From NCBI GenBank assembly GCA_029449245.1, contig JANATF010000011.1:868001-932000 (forward strand): DNA of 64,000 nucleotides, in the 5' to 3' direction. The position numbers and the translations under genes are program-made. Below are positions 52,556 to 63,961 of the stretch, one piece after another. Every line of letters starts with the position of its first letter. Position 1 is the first letter of the stretch. Under the pieces are notes generated by a model that ran no database searches, had not been told where the DNA came from, and was given only the letters and a program-made list of their open reading frames with translations. The DNA is from Mortierella alpina (Eukaryota; Mortierellomycota; Mortierellomycetes; Mortierellales; Mortierellaceae).

Positions 52556-54604
52556 TCAAAACAACTATGCCCTTCTTGTAGTTGATGTTTGCACTCGATT
52601 TGTCTTTCTCCGAGCTATTCGCTCAAAAGAGGCTGGCATTATCGCTGCTGAACTTTTCCAACTCTTTGCTGACATTGGACCTCCCAAGATTATTCAGTCT
52701 GATAATGGCTCTGAATTTTCTAATGCTCTTCTCAAAAATTTCCTCTCAATTCTTCAAGTTGAGCATCGTCTCACTACTCCTTATCATCCACGAGGCAACG
52801 GGGTCGCCGAACGCTCAGTTCGCTCTGTCAAAGATCTTCTGCCAAAAGTCCTCGATGGCAAAGTACTTGATTGGGATCTCTATCTTCCCAAAGTACAGCT
52901 CCAGCTTAACACTAGAGTTGCTGGTCTTCACAGCTCTGCCCCATACGCTCTCTTTTATGGTCGAGCACTCTCTGATTTCAGTTCTCTCCAAGAGACCAAA
53001 GACATTCAGTCTGATCTCTTATCTCCTCAAGGTCTTGAAGACCGTTGTGGTGAAGTAACTCTAGTTCTGTAAAATAGACTACGGTCAACTCAAGAAGGTA
53101 AGACTGCTCAGATACGAAATGACTAATGATAGAATCCCTTACGTTTGATCTTGCGATCGATCTCCGTTGGGGGCAATCGGCGGAAGCGTACCAAATGACT
53201 TGGTTGCTCTTGAGCCTGAGAATAAAAGGAAGACTATTCAAAATATAAGTATCTAACTGATAACAGGCTTAACAAACTTAAGAGAAAACGAGTGAACACT
53301 TACTGTGAGGCCCGTTGGGGGGACTCAAGTCTCACAGGGTGTCTCTCGCAAGTGGGGGACAGGGAGAGAATCTATAACTACAAAAACTACAGAAACAACG
53401 GCACACACAGGTTAGGGGCCTGTATAGACAAAGGGACTCCTTCTTGACTCCTGTGCCAAGGATAGTTCCAAATCCGAGGGGTACTGTTCTTGATCCTCCG
53501 AGAAGACACTCTATGTGATCATCTTCATACCTGGTGGAAGGCCTAGGGATACGGGCCTTGATGGTTCAGGATTTGTAGGAGAGGAGGGGGACGGTGGAGT
53601 GTCTCGGGACGGATTGGTGTAAAGAACAGAGGTTGGCTAAAGCACTATTCTCGTCTCTACTCTCACTCAAACGCTTATACCGTGTGCGGAGCGTCAAGTT
53701 GTGGCAGAGCAACACTAATCCTACTTTGGGGTGTCAGGGGGGTGAGGATGTGCGTAGGAACGTAGTTCTAAACTGTGCAATCGATGTAAAGGAAAACTTT
53801 GGGGAGGAAACAGACCCGGAACCTAAGTCCAAGTCTGGGTCTTCTTTTATGGGTTATAAATTTAGGGTGCTATACTGAAGCTATATAAAATTGATGTGTT
53901 CATAAGGTCTATACTGAATAGAGAGGGCAGCAGGATTTTGATATTATAGAGGGAGGGCGGATGAACGATTGCCGGATCCTAGTGTCGCAGTGGTCCTGAC
54001 TATTTCCCTGCTCCTTGGGGCGGATCCAGCTCTGCTTCATCACACCGTCTCTCTTACCTCACCACCATTGTCTTTCCGGCCGTCTCTGACAAAAGCTCCA
54101 TCACCCAGAAAGACATGATGGACAAATTCAATCGCTCTCACCTAATTACTGAGTTCCCTTCTGGTTCCTATGTCATGGCTCGTGACATGGAGGCCACCAG
54201 TGCCCTTGATGCTCCCTATGATGGCCCTTATCAAGTTGTTCGGCGCACATCCCATGGAACTTATATCATTCCTTCGTGATGCCATGTCTCGTGTGCTTGC
54301 CCGCAACTATGCACCCGAGCAACTAAAAATTGCTGCTCGTCCCGATCTTCCTCCAGACGCATCTGATACGTCTTATGAAGTGGAACGCATTATCAGTCAT
54401 CGTACAGCTCCGGGGGGGAAGACGCTCTACCTGGTGAAATGGAAAGGATACGACGACTCTGAAAACAGTGAAATCCTTGCCGAGCACTTCGATTCCAAAA
54501 ACTTGATGACTCGTTATCATCGTTCACTGAAACAGATCAAGCCCTCATCTCAGAAACCGACTTCCAAGGTATCCACAAGACAGAGTGTGTCTGCTTCAAA
54601 ATAG
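52556..54604 (+). pseudogene. E2: E-like Ty3 relic, integrase and chromodomain, split by F2
   Basis: 52556-53045 reads an integrase core (LLVVDVCTRFVFLR, IIQSDNGSEFSNAL, YHPRGNGVAERSV), close to element E but clearly another subfamily. After F2 it resumes at 54049 (SYLTTIVFPAVSDK, FNRSH, VMARDMEATS). It shifts frame near 54280 and ends with a chromodomain (YEVERIISHR, YLVKWKGYDDSENSE) at a TAG. No LTR, gag or RT is seen. Old remnant. Confidence 0.88.
53046..54044 (+). mobile_element. F2: 999-bp F-family element in the E2 relic
   Basis: TGTGGTGAAG...CTTCATCACA with target duplication ccgt (53042-53045 and 54045-54048). Best alignment partner is F1 over nearly its whole length, including the 3' block GATCCTAG(T/C)...CAGTGGTCC...ATTTCCCTGCT. 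Confidence 0.85.
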
Positions 54605-55260
54605 CAGATGCAGCAAACCAATTCCACTTTCCTATTCAAGGGCTCTACCGCCTTCAGAGGTTTTTGCACGCTTGCAACATCCGTTACTTGAACGTTTTCC
54701 TCTCATCATATATGGGTTTTTGCAATTTTTATCCCATTCCATTTCCCTTCGAGGCTTTAACTCCTGTCCTCGACTGACATCTTATTTTCAAGAGGTTTTA
54801 TAATTTTTCCTCATCACTACATCAACATCTCGAGTTTTTATATATTTTTTCTCGACCATTCACTTCTTCAACATTCATCTAGCGGTTAGACACCGATATC
54901 ATAGGCTTATACCCTTAACTTCTCATGGAGGTTTTTATCATTTTTCCTACCATATATCCCATCTCGCTCCCAGCTGTGCTACGAAACTTGGCCGGGGGCT
55001 TCTGTGCCGGATTGACCGTCCTAGCATAGACTTGCCCTTAATATTTTTAGTTAGCGAAGATTAGTGTGGACGTGTCCTTTAATGCCCACGTCCACAGGAG
55101 ACATTTGAATATATCTTTCTTCACTCCGTTCTCGTTACTTGACAGCTCCTAGTAACTGTGTCTTTTCCTCTAACCGCTACAATATCACAAAGCTGTCGAA
55201 AGAGTGCATAAGAACTATATGATAGCTTCTCAAGGCACAAGCCGCTTGTCTTTATTTTTT
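54605..55260. other. Gene-free spacer between transposons and host genes
   Basis: AT-rich, no ORF or repeat recognised except a perfect 10-bp stem with a 12-base loop at 55065-55096 (TGTGGACGTG / CACGTCCACA). This is the border between the repeat cluster and the euchromatic genes. Confidence 0.6.
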
Positions 55261-57640
55261 CTACAGCTTGACATGGGCCACAACCAGCTATCAAGTAAAT
55301 CATCATAGATTGACAAAAGGCAGATTAATCTCTCATACAGCATCACCAGCAAGTATCCATAGATGGGTGCCTGTAGAGCACGTATCGTGTTCCCTACCGT
55401 GCCATTAGCAACACAAGCGGCCAGTCTGTCACCAGTGCTGTTCCAATCCACTTCAAATATTCCGCCTTCCCCTTGGTATGTTTTGACCAACATTCCATCC
55501 TATATTAGAGACATAATAAGGTTAGAAGCGAGAGGTAAGCAACTGTTGTATAAACGCCGTGCCGTTTACGAGCTTTGAGCATGCCAGGTCTTGCTTCCAG
55601 TACCTGAACCCTCCAGATGTTGATGGTATGGTCCGGCGATCCTGTGGCTAAATGCGTCCCCGCTGGGTTGAACGCAACAGTGTATACAGCCTCAACATGC
55701 CTTGAGAGCACACGCAGACAGTCTCCATTATTGGCATCCCACAGCCGGACAGAAGTATCGAAGGACGCAGTTGCTAGTATCCGTGGCTCTTTGGAGGCTG
55801 CTTCGCGCGGAGCCCACGTCATGTCGTAGACAGCAGCTGTATGGGCTGTCAAGTCAAAGAGACACTCATCCTGCGACATGCTCCAGATCTGGGTGTACCA
55901 GAATGTAAAATTTCCATTCAAATGTAATGGTCAGCAAACGTTGAGCACATGAAGCATAGCGTCACATTGATTCCGTAATATCGTCTTGCAAGGTCTTTCG
56001 TATACCTTTGCAGTCTTGTCATCAGAGCATGATGCCAGCAGTTCTCCAAGAGGGTCCCAGCGGATGGCATTGACTTCATCCTTGTGGCCCTCAAAGACCT
56101 TGAGAGGCTCTGTGTTCCCAACTTTGCACACGTACACCTTCCCATCCGATGACGACGTGGCAAATGTCGTATTATCAAGCCAGTCTACGTCCAGAACTGC
56201 GCCAGTGTGGAACTCATGCTGTTGCTTTGCATCTCCAGTAGTAGCGTCCCAGACAATGGTTGTGTGATCCAAGCTGCCTGTCAGAATGTAATTGCCTTTC
56301 TTGTTCCACTTTAAAGCAAAAATCGGACCGCGGTGTTGGCTCATTAAGTATCTCAATTGCCCACGCTGGGTCCATATCCGTGCTTGGCCATCATAGAATC
56401 CAGTCGCAAGCAATGTTCCCGCTGCCTATTTCAGATTTGTGAAAAAAATGCATTAGGAGTGTAGTGGCATAATTTCATACAACCGTCCGACTTGTAGATA
56501 GGCGCCGAGCATCTCCATACATTCCAGTCCATTGTTGTCACGTCTCTGTTGCTGTCTGTCAGGGCGGGCAGGTGCTTTAGCACTATTGGGTCCTGTAACG
56601 TATCATGTGGACTTGCTGGGATTTGCCATATCCGAGCTGTTGCATCCCCCGACCTGTGTATACACGCAATTATCCGTCAGAACAGGATGTACCTTTATCC
56701 ATGCGTCGCTAAGCAGCGCGTACAGGCATTCACTTACCCTGAGGCTAGCAAGGTCGGTGTCGTCGGGTTCCATGAACAGACAAATACATCCGCTGTATGA
56801 CCCTTCAAAGTAATGGCGTCACTTGCAGGTATAAGCTTTACCTCCGTTGGCTCTGCTGTCAGCTCCACTGCTAAACCACCAAGAAAAGTCATAGAGATAC
56901 CAATTAGTCAACTTAAATGGATGGCATATTTATCATGCACTTGTTTTGCATGAAGATGTGTACAACGTACGTGTGCCGACCACAGACACGTCTTCCACTT
57001 GATCTGTATCCATCATTGTGTCTTCTTCCTTCTCATCATCCTCCGCCCCCATCCTTGCTCGCTTTTCACGGTCCTGCTGCTGCTTATGTGACCGTTTGCC
57101 GTCCTTTCGTTCACGCTTATTGCCTCGGCCACTGACATTGCTGACCTCGTCCCGCTTCGGCTTCTTTGCCTGCTTGTCGCACCGATGAGCTCCAATGAGT
57201 GCGACTGGTCCAGTACATTCTCGTTCACTGCCATCCTAAAAAATAAAAGACATATTGCATAAAGAAGAACGGAACACAACGACGAACGGCGGCAGTGTTA
57301 GTGGATAAGGAAAAGCACGGCCGTAAAGAGGTGTCTAAAATATTTACCTCGTTGACGTGGAGCTCCAGATCCATGTACAGCAGGCCTTTTTGGAGAACAC
57401 TCACTAGTGCCCCAGGTTGGACGTTTGAATTTCGATACTCCGACTTGTGGATGTGCGACTCATTCTGAAAGGCGAATCCTGTATGAACAAAGCCTATAGA
57501 TGCAGGAGCAATTGCACATAACGGCGAGACTTAATAACGTCTCTGCTATAGGAGGGGGTCGCTCAAAGGAATATCAACATACCCGACTCTTGGAGGTACC
57601 GAAAGATCAGGTAATTAATCTCTTCGCTGGTGACACTCAT
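55261..57640 (-). CDS. TBL1/Sif2-type LisH and WD40 corepressor subunit
   Basis: Nine exons give 517 residues in a continuous frame: 57640-57583, 57478-57348, 57235-56971, 56870-56738, 56653-56521, 56425-56006, 55888-55604, 55499-55398, 55287-55261. All introns are GT-AG. The N-terminus [20 protein letters not shown] is a LisH motif, followed by the F-box-like region ([24 protein letters not shown]). A long Lys/Asp/Glu linker follows (~75-155). Eight WD repeats then form a propeller, ending [28 protein letters not shown]. Family members (animal TBL1/TBLR1, yeast Sif2) are nuclear subunits of histone-deacetylase corepressors (NCoR/SMRT, Set3C). The exact acceptor of exon 4 could move by 3 bases. 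It is divergently arranged with the mS33 gene. Confidence 0.93.
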
Positions 57641-58099
57641 TCTATGGTCGATGATACAGTTGCTGTTTTCGGTACAGGCGTGGATGCTCGAGTAGCAAGC
57701 TGTTGTCTAAATGCAGGTCTGTCGAGTGCCGCAGATGACGGTACAGTAGCTGACTGTTCTTCTAGGGCGAGGCGGTAAGATGGAGCGATGGAACGCTGGA
57801 ACGCTGGAACGGCGGTTCGATGGTGCGATGGTGCGATGGTGCGATGGTGCGATGGACGATCGAGTGCAGTCGGCTGAGGTGAGATTTCTGGCTGTCGGAT
57901 GGACAGGCTGGGCGGATGAGCGAGGCGGCAGAGCAGCAGTGGGTGGCCTTCCGTGCTACTGCTGCACCCGCGATTCTTTCACGGGGTGGTCACGCTATAT
58001 CTCGCCTGGTGGCTTATTCGCCGGAACCGCTTGAAGCCATGATATGCCAGCGACAACAGTTCCACTCCAGATCGGATCTCCACTCATCACTCATCCGTC
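57641..58099. promoter_or_regulatory. Shared divergent promoter region of TBL1 and mS33
   Basis: 459 bp between the two start codons. It holds short tandem repeats at ~57785-57857 (GGAACGCT-type, then four GCGATGGT units). No canonical TATA box identified. Confidence 0.5.
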
Positions 58100-58553
58100 A
58101 TGTCGCTGACCACCCCGAACGCGAGCAAGCTCACTCTGCTCAACAAAATCTCGTGCGCCATCTTTGGCAACGTCTACAACCCGCAGGGTATCCGCACTGG
58201 CAACAAGATTCTTCGTCAGCGACTCGTCGGACCCACCATCAACTCCTACTACCCCAATGTCAAACAGATCAAGATCCGTGAAATCACAAGGATGGCACCC
58301 GAGATGAATCTGGTCGACCAGGAGGAGAAGACTCGCCTCGAGGATCTGGCGGAGCGCAAGAAGCGTGGCAAGGGACCACCAAAGAAGGGTAGGCATCTTT
58401 TTCTCTCCCTTTTTCCTCTCCCTGTTCTTATCAGTCGACGTATTGTTCTCAGGGCTGCACTGACTAAAAACAAATATGCCATCTCTCTCGTCGTCCTTTT
58501 GCATGTGTGCTTTTCTAGGTCAAGGCCGTCGCTCGACTCTGAAGAAGAAGTAA
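58100..58553 (+). CDS. Mitochondrial small-subunit ribosomal protein mS33 (MRPS33/Rsm27 family)
   Basis: Two exons, 58100-58388 and 58519-58553, with a 130-bp GT-AG intron, give 107 residues, the usual family length. The sequence MSLTTPNASKLTLLNKISCA, IFGNVYNPQGIRTGNKILRQ and LVGPTINSYYPN matches the mS33 core. The tail is basic and the last exon encodes GQGRRSTLKKK. It is a component of the mitoribosomal small-subunit head and acts in the mitochondrial matrix. Without splicing the frame would run on for 267 residues into low-quality sequence, so the intron is well supported. Confidence 0.93.
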
Positions 58554-59042
58554 AAGAGTCAGGGACATCGAAACGCACTCGAGTCAACTTCAGGAGGATC
58601 ATGATCGGCAACAGGACTGTCAGCTCTTTCTGGAAGCAGACCCAATGGACAGCAACAAGCTTCATCCTTAAATCCTCGACCGCTTCTCTGCCTCAGTCTA
58701 GAACTGCCAGACTATTGCCACTGGCCATTGTACCATACCTTTTTTCCACATTACACTTTACATATTACACATCACACATATCACACATTTATCGCGGCTG
58801 TCTTCTTTCCCCTGTGCTCTTCTTGAACGCCGAGAGCGTCGAGGAAGCTATACATGTGAAGTGCAGGGACGATGGTTTGAATAACAGGACAGGATCAACT
58901 TGATGTTCAATGCCTACTTGTTCATAGTACGAATACGAGCATATATTCTCTTCTGTCGCGACCATATGCAATGATCTTGAAAAGTCTCGAAATCACCAAA
59001 AGGTCCACCTAAGCTTGTCGTCCTGCATACAGATCCTCTTAC
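58554..59042. other. Convergent intergenic region
   Basis: About 490 bp between the mS33 and PWWP gene stops. It includes a run of CACATT/ATCACACAT repeats near 58740-58790. No gene seen. Confidence 0.6.
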
Positions 59043-61933
59043 TTATATCGATGCGCTCTCCATGGTCGTTGTTGCGAGTCCCGTTACCTCTGACGATGAC
59101 GTTGGAGAGAGGGTATTTGTCTCCACAATGGCCGCAACAGCAGCAACCACGGCTTCCGGCGCAGGCGCGGTAGGCTCCGCATACAGTTTGTTGGAGTTGG
59201 CCAGAGGTGCTGTCGTACCTACTTCCGGCTTGGTTGCCTCCGAGGCTCCGTGCTCCGTGCCAATAACACTAGGCTCCAATGCAGCCACAACAGACGTTGA
59301 GTCCACTATAGGCGTTGATGACTCTGTCGCCTTCTCAGTGGTGGGACTCACTGCGTCTCCGTTCTCCTGTGCCTTTTCCATCATGCTCTTGTATTGCTTA
59401 ATTAGCTTGACGGAGCGGTCGACAATCTTGTGCTGATCCAGGCTGAACTTTAGTGCCGAAATCTTTTTCATCAAGCGACCAATTTTGGTATCCTATCGGG
59501 GTGGGAAAGAGAGTGGGCAGGTGAATAGGCGCGGGCTTACTCTTGTGAATCACAAGTTGTTCTCTGCTTTCACACATTCAAGGCTATGTTAATCCTTCCA
59601 CGAACCTTGAGCATCTGCAAATCAATGTCAAACGCCTCGACTTCTGCCAAGATGGGGTCAGCGCGGTCCAGATTCTACATGGGTCAAAAACAGATGCCGT
59701 TTAGTCATACCCCGACATAATTCCAGAGTCTACAGCACAGGGATGAGGTTCGTTTTCGTACCTGGACTAGGATTTCATCAGAGAGTCCTTCCACCAAAAG
59801 GAGCTTCTGCAGCTTGTGTCGCAGCTTCAAGAGGCGCTCGTTGGGCTGTCCACCTAGAATGGGGTACAGAGATAGGAACGGCATCGCTTGCGTTAGCTCA
59901 TAGAGAGTTTCGAGATGCCACCACGTGTAAGTTCGTGTCATTGGACGTACTTCGAATCTTCTTTTTGGCTCGGGCAGGGTCTCCCGAATCTCCAGCATCC
60001 TCTTCTGATTTCCTTGTGCGCCCATTATTGGCATCGCCGATACTGATATCGTCCTCCACACTCTTCATGTCCGACTCCAGGCGACTGCGTGCGGTCATGC
60101 TAGCGCGCTTCTTGGTCTTTATGGCAAGAACGGGTTCATAAATGTTAAAGAAAAGGTCAGAAACTTGGAAAGCAACTTACATACCATGGGTGGTACATGA
60201 TATTATCAAGTTGCATCGTTACCTTGGGAGAATCCTGATTGTCATCATCCTCATCTGACGCGCTTGTTCGCTTGGTGACCTTTCTCTTTGCCGTTTGGTC
60301 TTCTGTCGCGCTTGGCCGCCTCTTTTTTTCTGACGCCGATTCACTCTTCGAGGAAGGCTTCTTCTTTGACAGGGTGGTAGCCTTCTTCTTGACGGGCCGT
60401 GCAGGCTCTTGCTCGAGTTCTTCCTCATCTTCGTCATAGTCATCCAAGTCTGCAGCATTGGTGTTGAGATGGGGAACTAGACTGGGATCCAATGCCTCGC
60501 TCAGCGCGGTTCTCAGTGCACTGCCTTTCTTGTGCGCATTTCTTGTCTTCTCAGCTGAGGCAGGGTCGAATGACTTGAGCTCCGAAGTCCCGAACCAACC
60601 ACTATGAGTAAAATGTGCCAGGGTTAAAAATCTGAAGCCATCACGCAATTGATCCAATAGAACTAAAGTTGGGGTCCAGTTAGGTCATGGGTCACCGTAT
60701 ATGTATCCTATTTCTCTGCCTTCCTTGATACCACCCGTGCATTGTAGTACAAGAAAAAACAACAAAACACTGACCGTCTAACAACGCACCTCTTCCTGCT
60801 CTTGCCACTCACCTCCCCTTACATAAATCGTTGCTATCCCCCTCGTCTGGCTCTTTTTTTTTTGTTCTTTCCGTTCAAATACTTGCTACGCCAACCTCTC
60901 GAAAACATCATGGTCTGCTTCCGCTCCACCAATTTTGTCGCTCCTTTCCAGCAGAAAGCGATTACTGAGCGCACCAGGCTAACACGTGCGTAACGCCATT
61001 GATGGGTGCAAACAACACTGCACTTCACACACTGCCGCCCGTGAACTTGGGTCCCTTGCCTGGTTCTCCGTATGCACGAAAAAAGCCTGCAGGCTATGTA
61101 CAGTCCCAGGGTAAATATCTGCTGGGATCCGCCTCATCATCCTGTCCTGCACAGTGTTGTTTAGAGTCCCGCTTGGAACCCATAGTGACCAAGGATTCGT
61201 TCTTAATCCAGTTCTGCAATTTCCTTTTGACCTCTTCTCACCTTTACCACCCATACCACCCATACCACCCCTTCTCTGTAGGAGGAAAGATATCCTTTCT
61301 GACCAAGACCAAGGGAAAAAGTGTGGCTAAAGGACAAGCAACGCTGCTTTGCTGGCCAGGAAGGTTAACGCCAGTAGACCTTTACTCTCCTCTGTCTCTC
61401 TATCGCTCCATTTTTTTTGGGTCTCCCATCCCGTTTTCCCCTGCCCATCCTGTACGCCTGGTCCAAGAGGTGCTGTAAGGTGGACTAGCTATAGTTTGAT
61501 GCCAATTCCTGTCCTGGAAGGGGTTGCTCTGCACTTACTAATCATATGAGCCAAAGAAAAAAACAGGCCAGATGGGCCTCTGCTTTGGCTTCTTGCTGCT
61601 GACATTGGCTGGCAGGTCCTGGTCGCTCTCAACCTAACATTAGCCGAGACAGAATGTTTTCAAGTCAGGTCGAGCGAGCTTTTCAGATAACAGCGAGACG
61701 AAAGAACAGTAACTCGGATGTTCTCTACACCCGCGGTGAGCAGCGGAAGGACGGAGAGAGAAAGAAAGAGAGAGAGAGAGAGAGAGGGGGGGGGGAACCG
61801 TGGGTGGGGCGTGTCCATGCTCTACTTTCTTTCTTTCAATCTTGCAAGTGGCTCTTACACGTGCTGGCCACCAAGGGTAGCCCTTGAGTTTGGCAAAGAC
61901 GGTGGTGCCCACAGGGTAGGGGTTGTCGGTCAT
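59043..61933 (-). CDS. PWWP-domain chromatin protein with a LEDGF-IBD-like helical domain
   Basis: Seven exons give 441 residues in frame: 61933-61859, 61633-61539, 60601-60223, 60116-59951, 59853-59762, 59674-59606, 59492-59043. Residues ~5-105 are a PWWP domain (FAKLKGYPWWPARV, WPVFFFGSYDYGWFGTSELKSF, KGSALRTALSEAL), which reads methylated histone H3 on nucleosomes. An acidic then Lys/Ser-rich nuclear-localisation-like linker follows. Residues ~255-345 form a helical bundle (LLKLRHKLQKLLLVEG, IGRLMKKISALKF, LIKQYKSMMEKA) resembling the TFIIS-N/IBD fold of LEDGF and HRP2. An Ala/Thr/Ser-rich tail ends it. Intron 2 is unusually long (937 bp) and joins the PWWP halves at a TA|T codon. Domain identity is firm and the exact ligand is inference. 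Confidence 0.9.
60910..61478 (+). CDS. Possible small gene nested antisense in intron 2 of the PWWP gene
   Basis: ATG at 60910 in good context after a pyrimidine-rich leader. Exon 1 encodes MVCFRSTNFVAPFQQKAITE and ends at a GTGCGT donor (60986). One in-frame model takes the acceptor at 61092 (CTGCAG) and reads to a TAA at 61478, giving 153 residues. Other splice choices are possible. I do not recognise the product. The downstream part is Tyr/His/Pro-repetitive near 61240-61270, where a TACCACCCA unit repeats. It could be noise inside a long intron. Confidence 0.3.
61753..61795. repeat. GA microsatellite and G run in intron 1 of the PWWP gene
   Basis: GAGA-rich stretch ending in a run of nine to ten G on the plus strand (a CT tract in gene orientation, plausible as a polypyrimidine tract). 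Confidence 0.8.
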
Positions 61934-62449
61934 TGTGGTGGCGTGTGGCGAGGGATTGGCTGCGTGTGTCTGCCCGAGATCGTTGGGGATGGCGCCTTGG
62001 TGGTCCTGTCCGCGACGGCAAGTGATTGTGGGAGGGAGCAGAAAGACGGCCGCTTCGATGCGCGTTGTTTTATGAGAAAAAGGGAGGAAAAGAGAGGAAA
62101 GAGAGAGGAAAGAGAGAGGGAAAGAAAGTCCGCACCCACCAAAAAAAACAAAGCCTGCAAAAAAAAATTGTTCTTGTGACGTGATAATACTCTTCAACCG
62201 CTTGGGAAAAAAAACCCTTACTGGCATGGTATCGCACGGCTCCCCATGCTCGCCTACAGGACCATACAGAGCCATTGCGATACAGATTTTTTTTATTCAT
62301 GGGTGGCACTTCACTTCAACTCACACCCTTCATCGGCACTTGCATGGCAAAGTGGATGAGGTGGGTCAAGCGGGCGTTCAGCCTCCAATCAGTTTTTTGT
62401 TTCGAAAAATACCGCCTGTAGGCACGCATCGACCGCGCGTGCTGTTCTA
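61934..62449. promoter_or_regulatory. Upstream region of the PWWP gene and 3' flank of the RING gene
   Basis: About 515 bp, with GAAAGAGAG repeats at 62075-62130 and A runs near 62140-62170. It should hold the PWWP promoter. No gene seen. Confidence 0.5.
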
Positions 62450-63961
62450 TCACGGAGCAGAGTTGTCAGAGATGCCTGCCATCGACATGTCGTCCGAAGC
62501 ATTGTGGTCCATCAGTGGCGAATGGGGCGCTGCTACGCTGGCAAGGCTAACCAGCGTTGTGCCGCCGCCTGTGCCAGCCCGTATTGAGCCCGCCCCTGTT
62601 AGTCCTGATGTCGCGGACGACGATGTGCCTGGGCCAACAGCCAAAGACGAGGATCCAGCTCCTCCCATGGCAGACGATGGTGATGATGAAGACCCCCCAG
62701 ACAGCGAGTTGCTGCTACCTGAGATGTTGTTCTCTGGAACAGTGCCCGCCGCCCCGGCTGCGGTTGCATTTTCCACGACTTGCACCTGGCCATCCGAAAC
62801 CCGCTTGAAGGTCTCGAGAACCTTCGTGTTGTATCCGTGACATTTATCGCACTTGTGGTACAGGAAATGATATGGAGCTTCGGACTTGACCTCGCAGTCA
62901 TTGCACAGGACAATCGAAAAAATGTTGGCATATTCTGGAGGCATGGTCTGTTCGGCCAGGAGCGAATCAATTTTCGAATAATATGCCGACATATCGCCTA
63001 AAGCCTTCCAGCACGTCGGGCACTGATAAGAGGTCTTGATGTAGTCCTCGTGGCATGTAGAGTGGATGCAGTGTCCGCATGGCTAGAAAGAGAACGAGAG
63101 AGCGAACGAAAAATAGAAGAAAGGAAATGAGGAGAACGTAAAAAAGAAAAGGTGCTTCCTCTGGGAGGTGAGCAACTGCAATCGCAGGGCACAACGAGCG
63201 CGCAAAAGACCGAGGTGTTACCATAAAAATCACAACTGAGGTGCTTGTGAACATATACTCTCCGCAGATGGGACAGTCGCACTCCAGGTTCCGCTCGATA
63301 CACTTGTGGTTATCCTGCAGCTGGATGTTCATGCACACATTACACTTTTTGCAGTGGAAATAGTCTCGTCCCAACCCCTTTCCGATCCTGCAGATTCCGC
63401 AGTCATCACAATGGTAGATGTTCTTGCTGGGGTCGTCGTTCCACAGCTTGCATACATCACAATAATACACGGCCATGCGATTGTTGCACGAACTGCATGA
63501 TTGGGCGGCCTCCTGGATTGTCTTGCAATGCATACAGAGCATCATCTTGGTCTCGCTCCTAAATTATCCGTGTTGTTATATCGTTAAGAAAGACTGGGAG
63601 GCTTCCTCGCATATGGCAGTAGTTTCGCAGACATACCTCACTATCGAGTGATCGCTCACGTCATCGTGACAGAACCGGCAGTTGAACCACTTGCCACAGC
63701 AATTAGCCTTCAGTTTACAGCCGCGACGATAGTGCTTGCATCCCAGATAGTCCTTGCTTTCGTTCTATCAGCAATACGAATTTCCAAACGTCAGGTGTAT
63801 GCTTGCGTAATACTCGAGAACTTGCGCGCGGCAAGCTAAAATATATGACACAGTCTTACATGGTATGTCTTCTTCAAATCATCCTCGGTCGCCTCGATGG
63901 ACCCATCGTTCTGGCTGTCGGACGCACGCTGCGATCCTTGCCACTTTAAGGACATGAGTTT
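62450..63961 (-). CDS. CHY/CTCHY/RING zinc-finger E3 ubiquitin ligase (RCHY1/Pirh2 type), 5' end outside
   Basis: Four exons are visible: 63961-63860, 63764-63637, 63558-63222, 63082-62450. They encode 400 residues in frame. The CHY finger starts YLGCKHYRRGCKLKANCCGKW...CRFCHDD and continues MMLCMHC...C. The CTCHY finger is YYCDVCKLW...CGICRIG, FHCKKCNVC, HKCIER. A RING-H2 follows (CDCPICGEYMFTS, PCGHCIHSTCHEDY, CPTCWKAL), and then the zinc-ribbon end (LCNDCEVKSEAPYHFLYHKC). The order equals Pirh2, which ubiquitinates nuclear and cytoplasmic targets. A ~95-residue Ser/Gly/Ala-rich tail is extra compared with animal Pirh2. The upstream exon (63961-63860) is helical linker. The N-terminus lies beyond base 64000. 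Confidence 0.93.

Noticed and set aside
60979-61263. Minus-strand frame as an extra exon of the PWWP gene
   Set aside because: The PWWP domain is complete when exon 2 is spliced directly to 60601. This frame contains no domain and would disrupt the fold.
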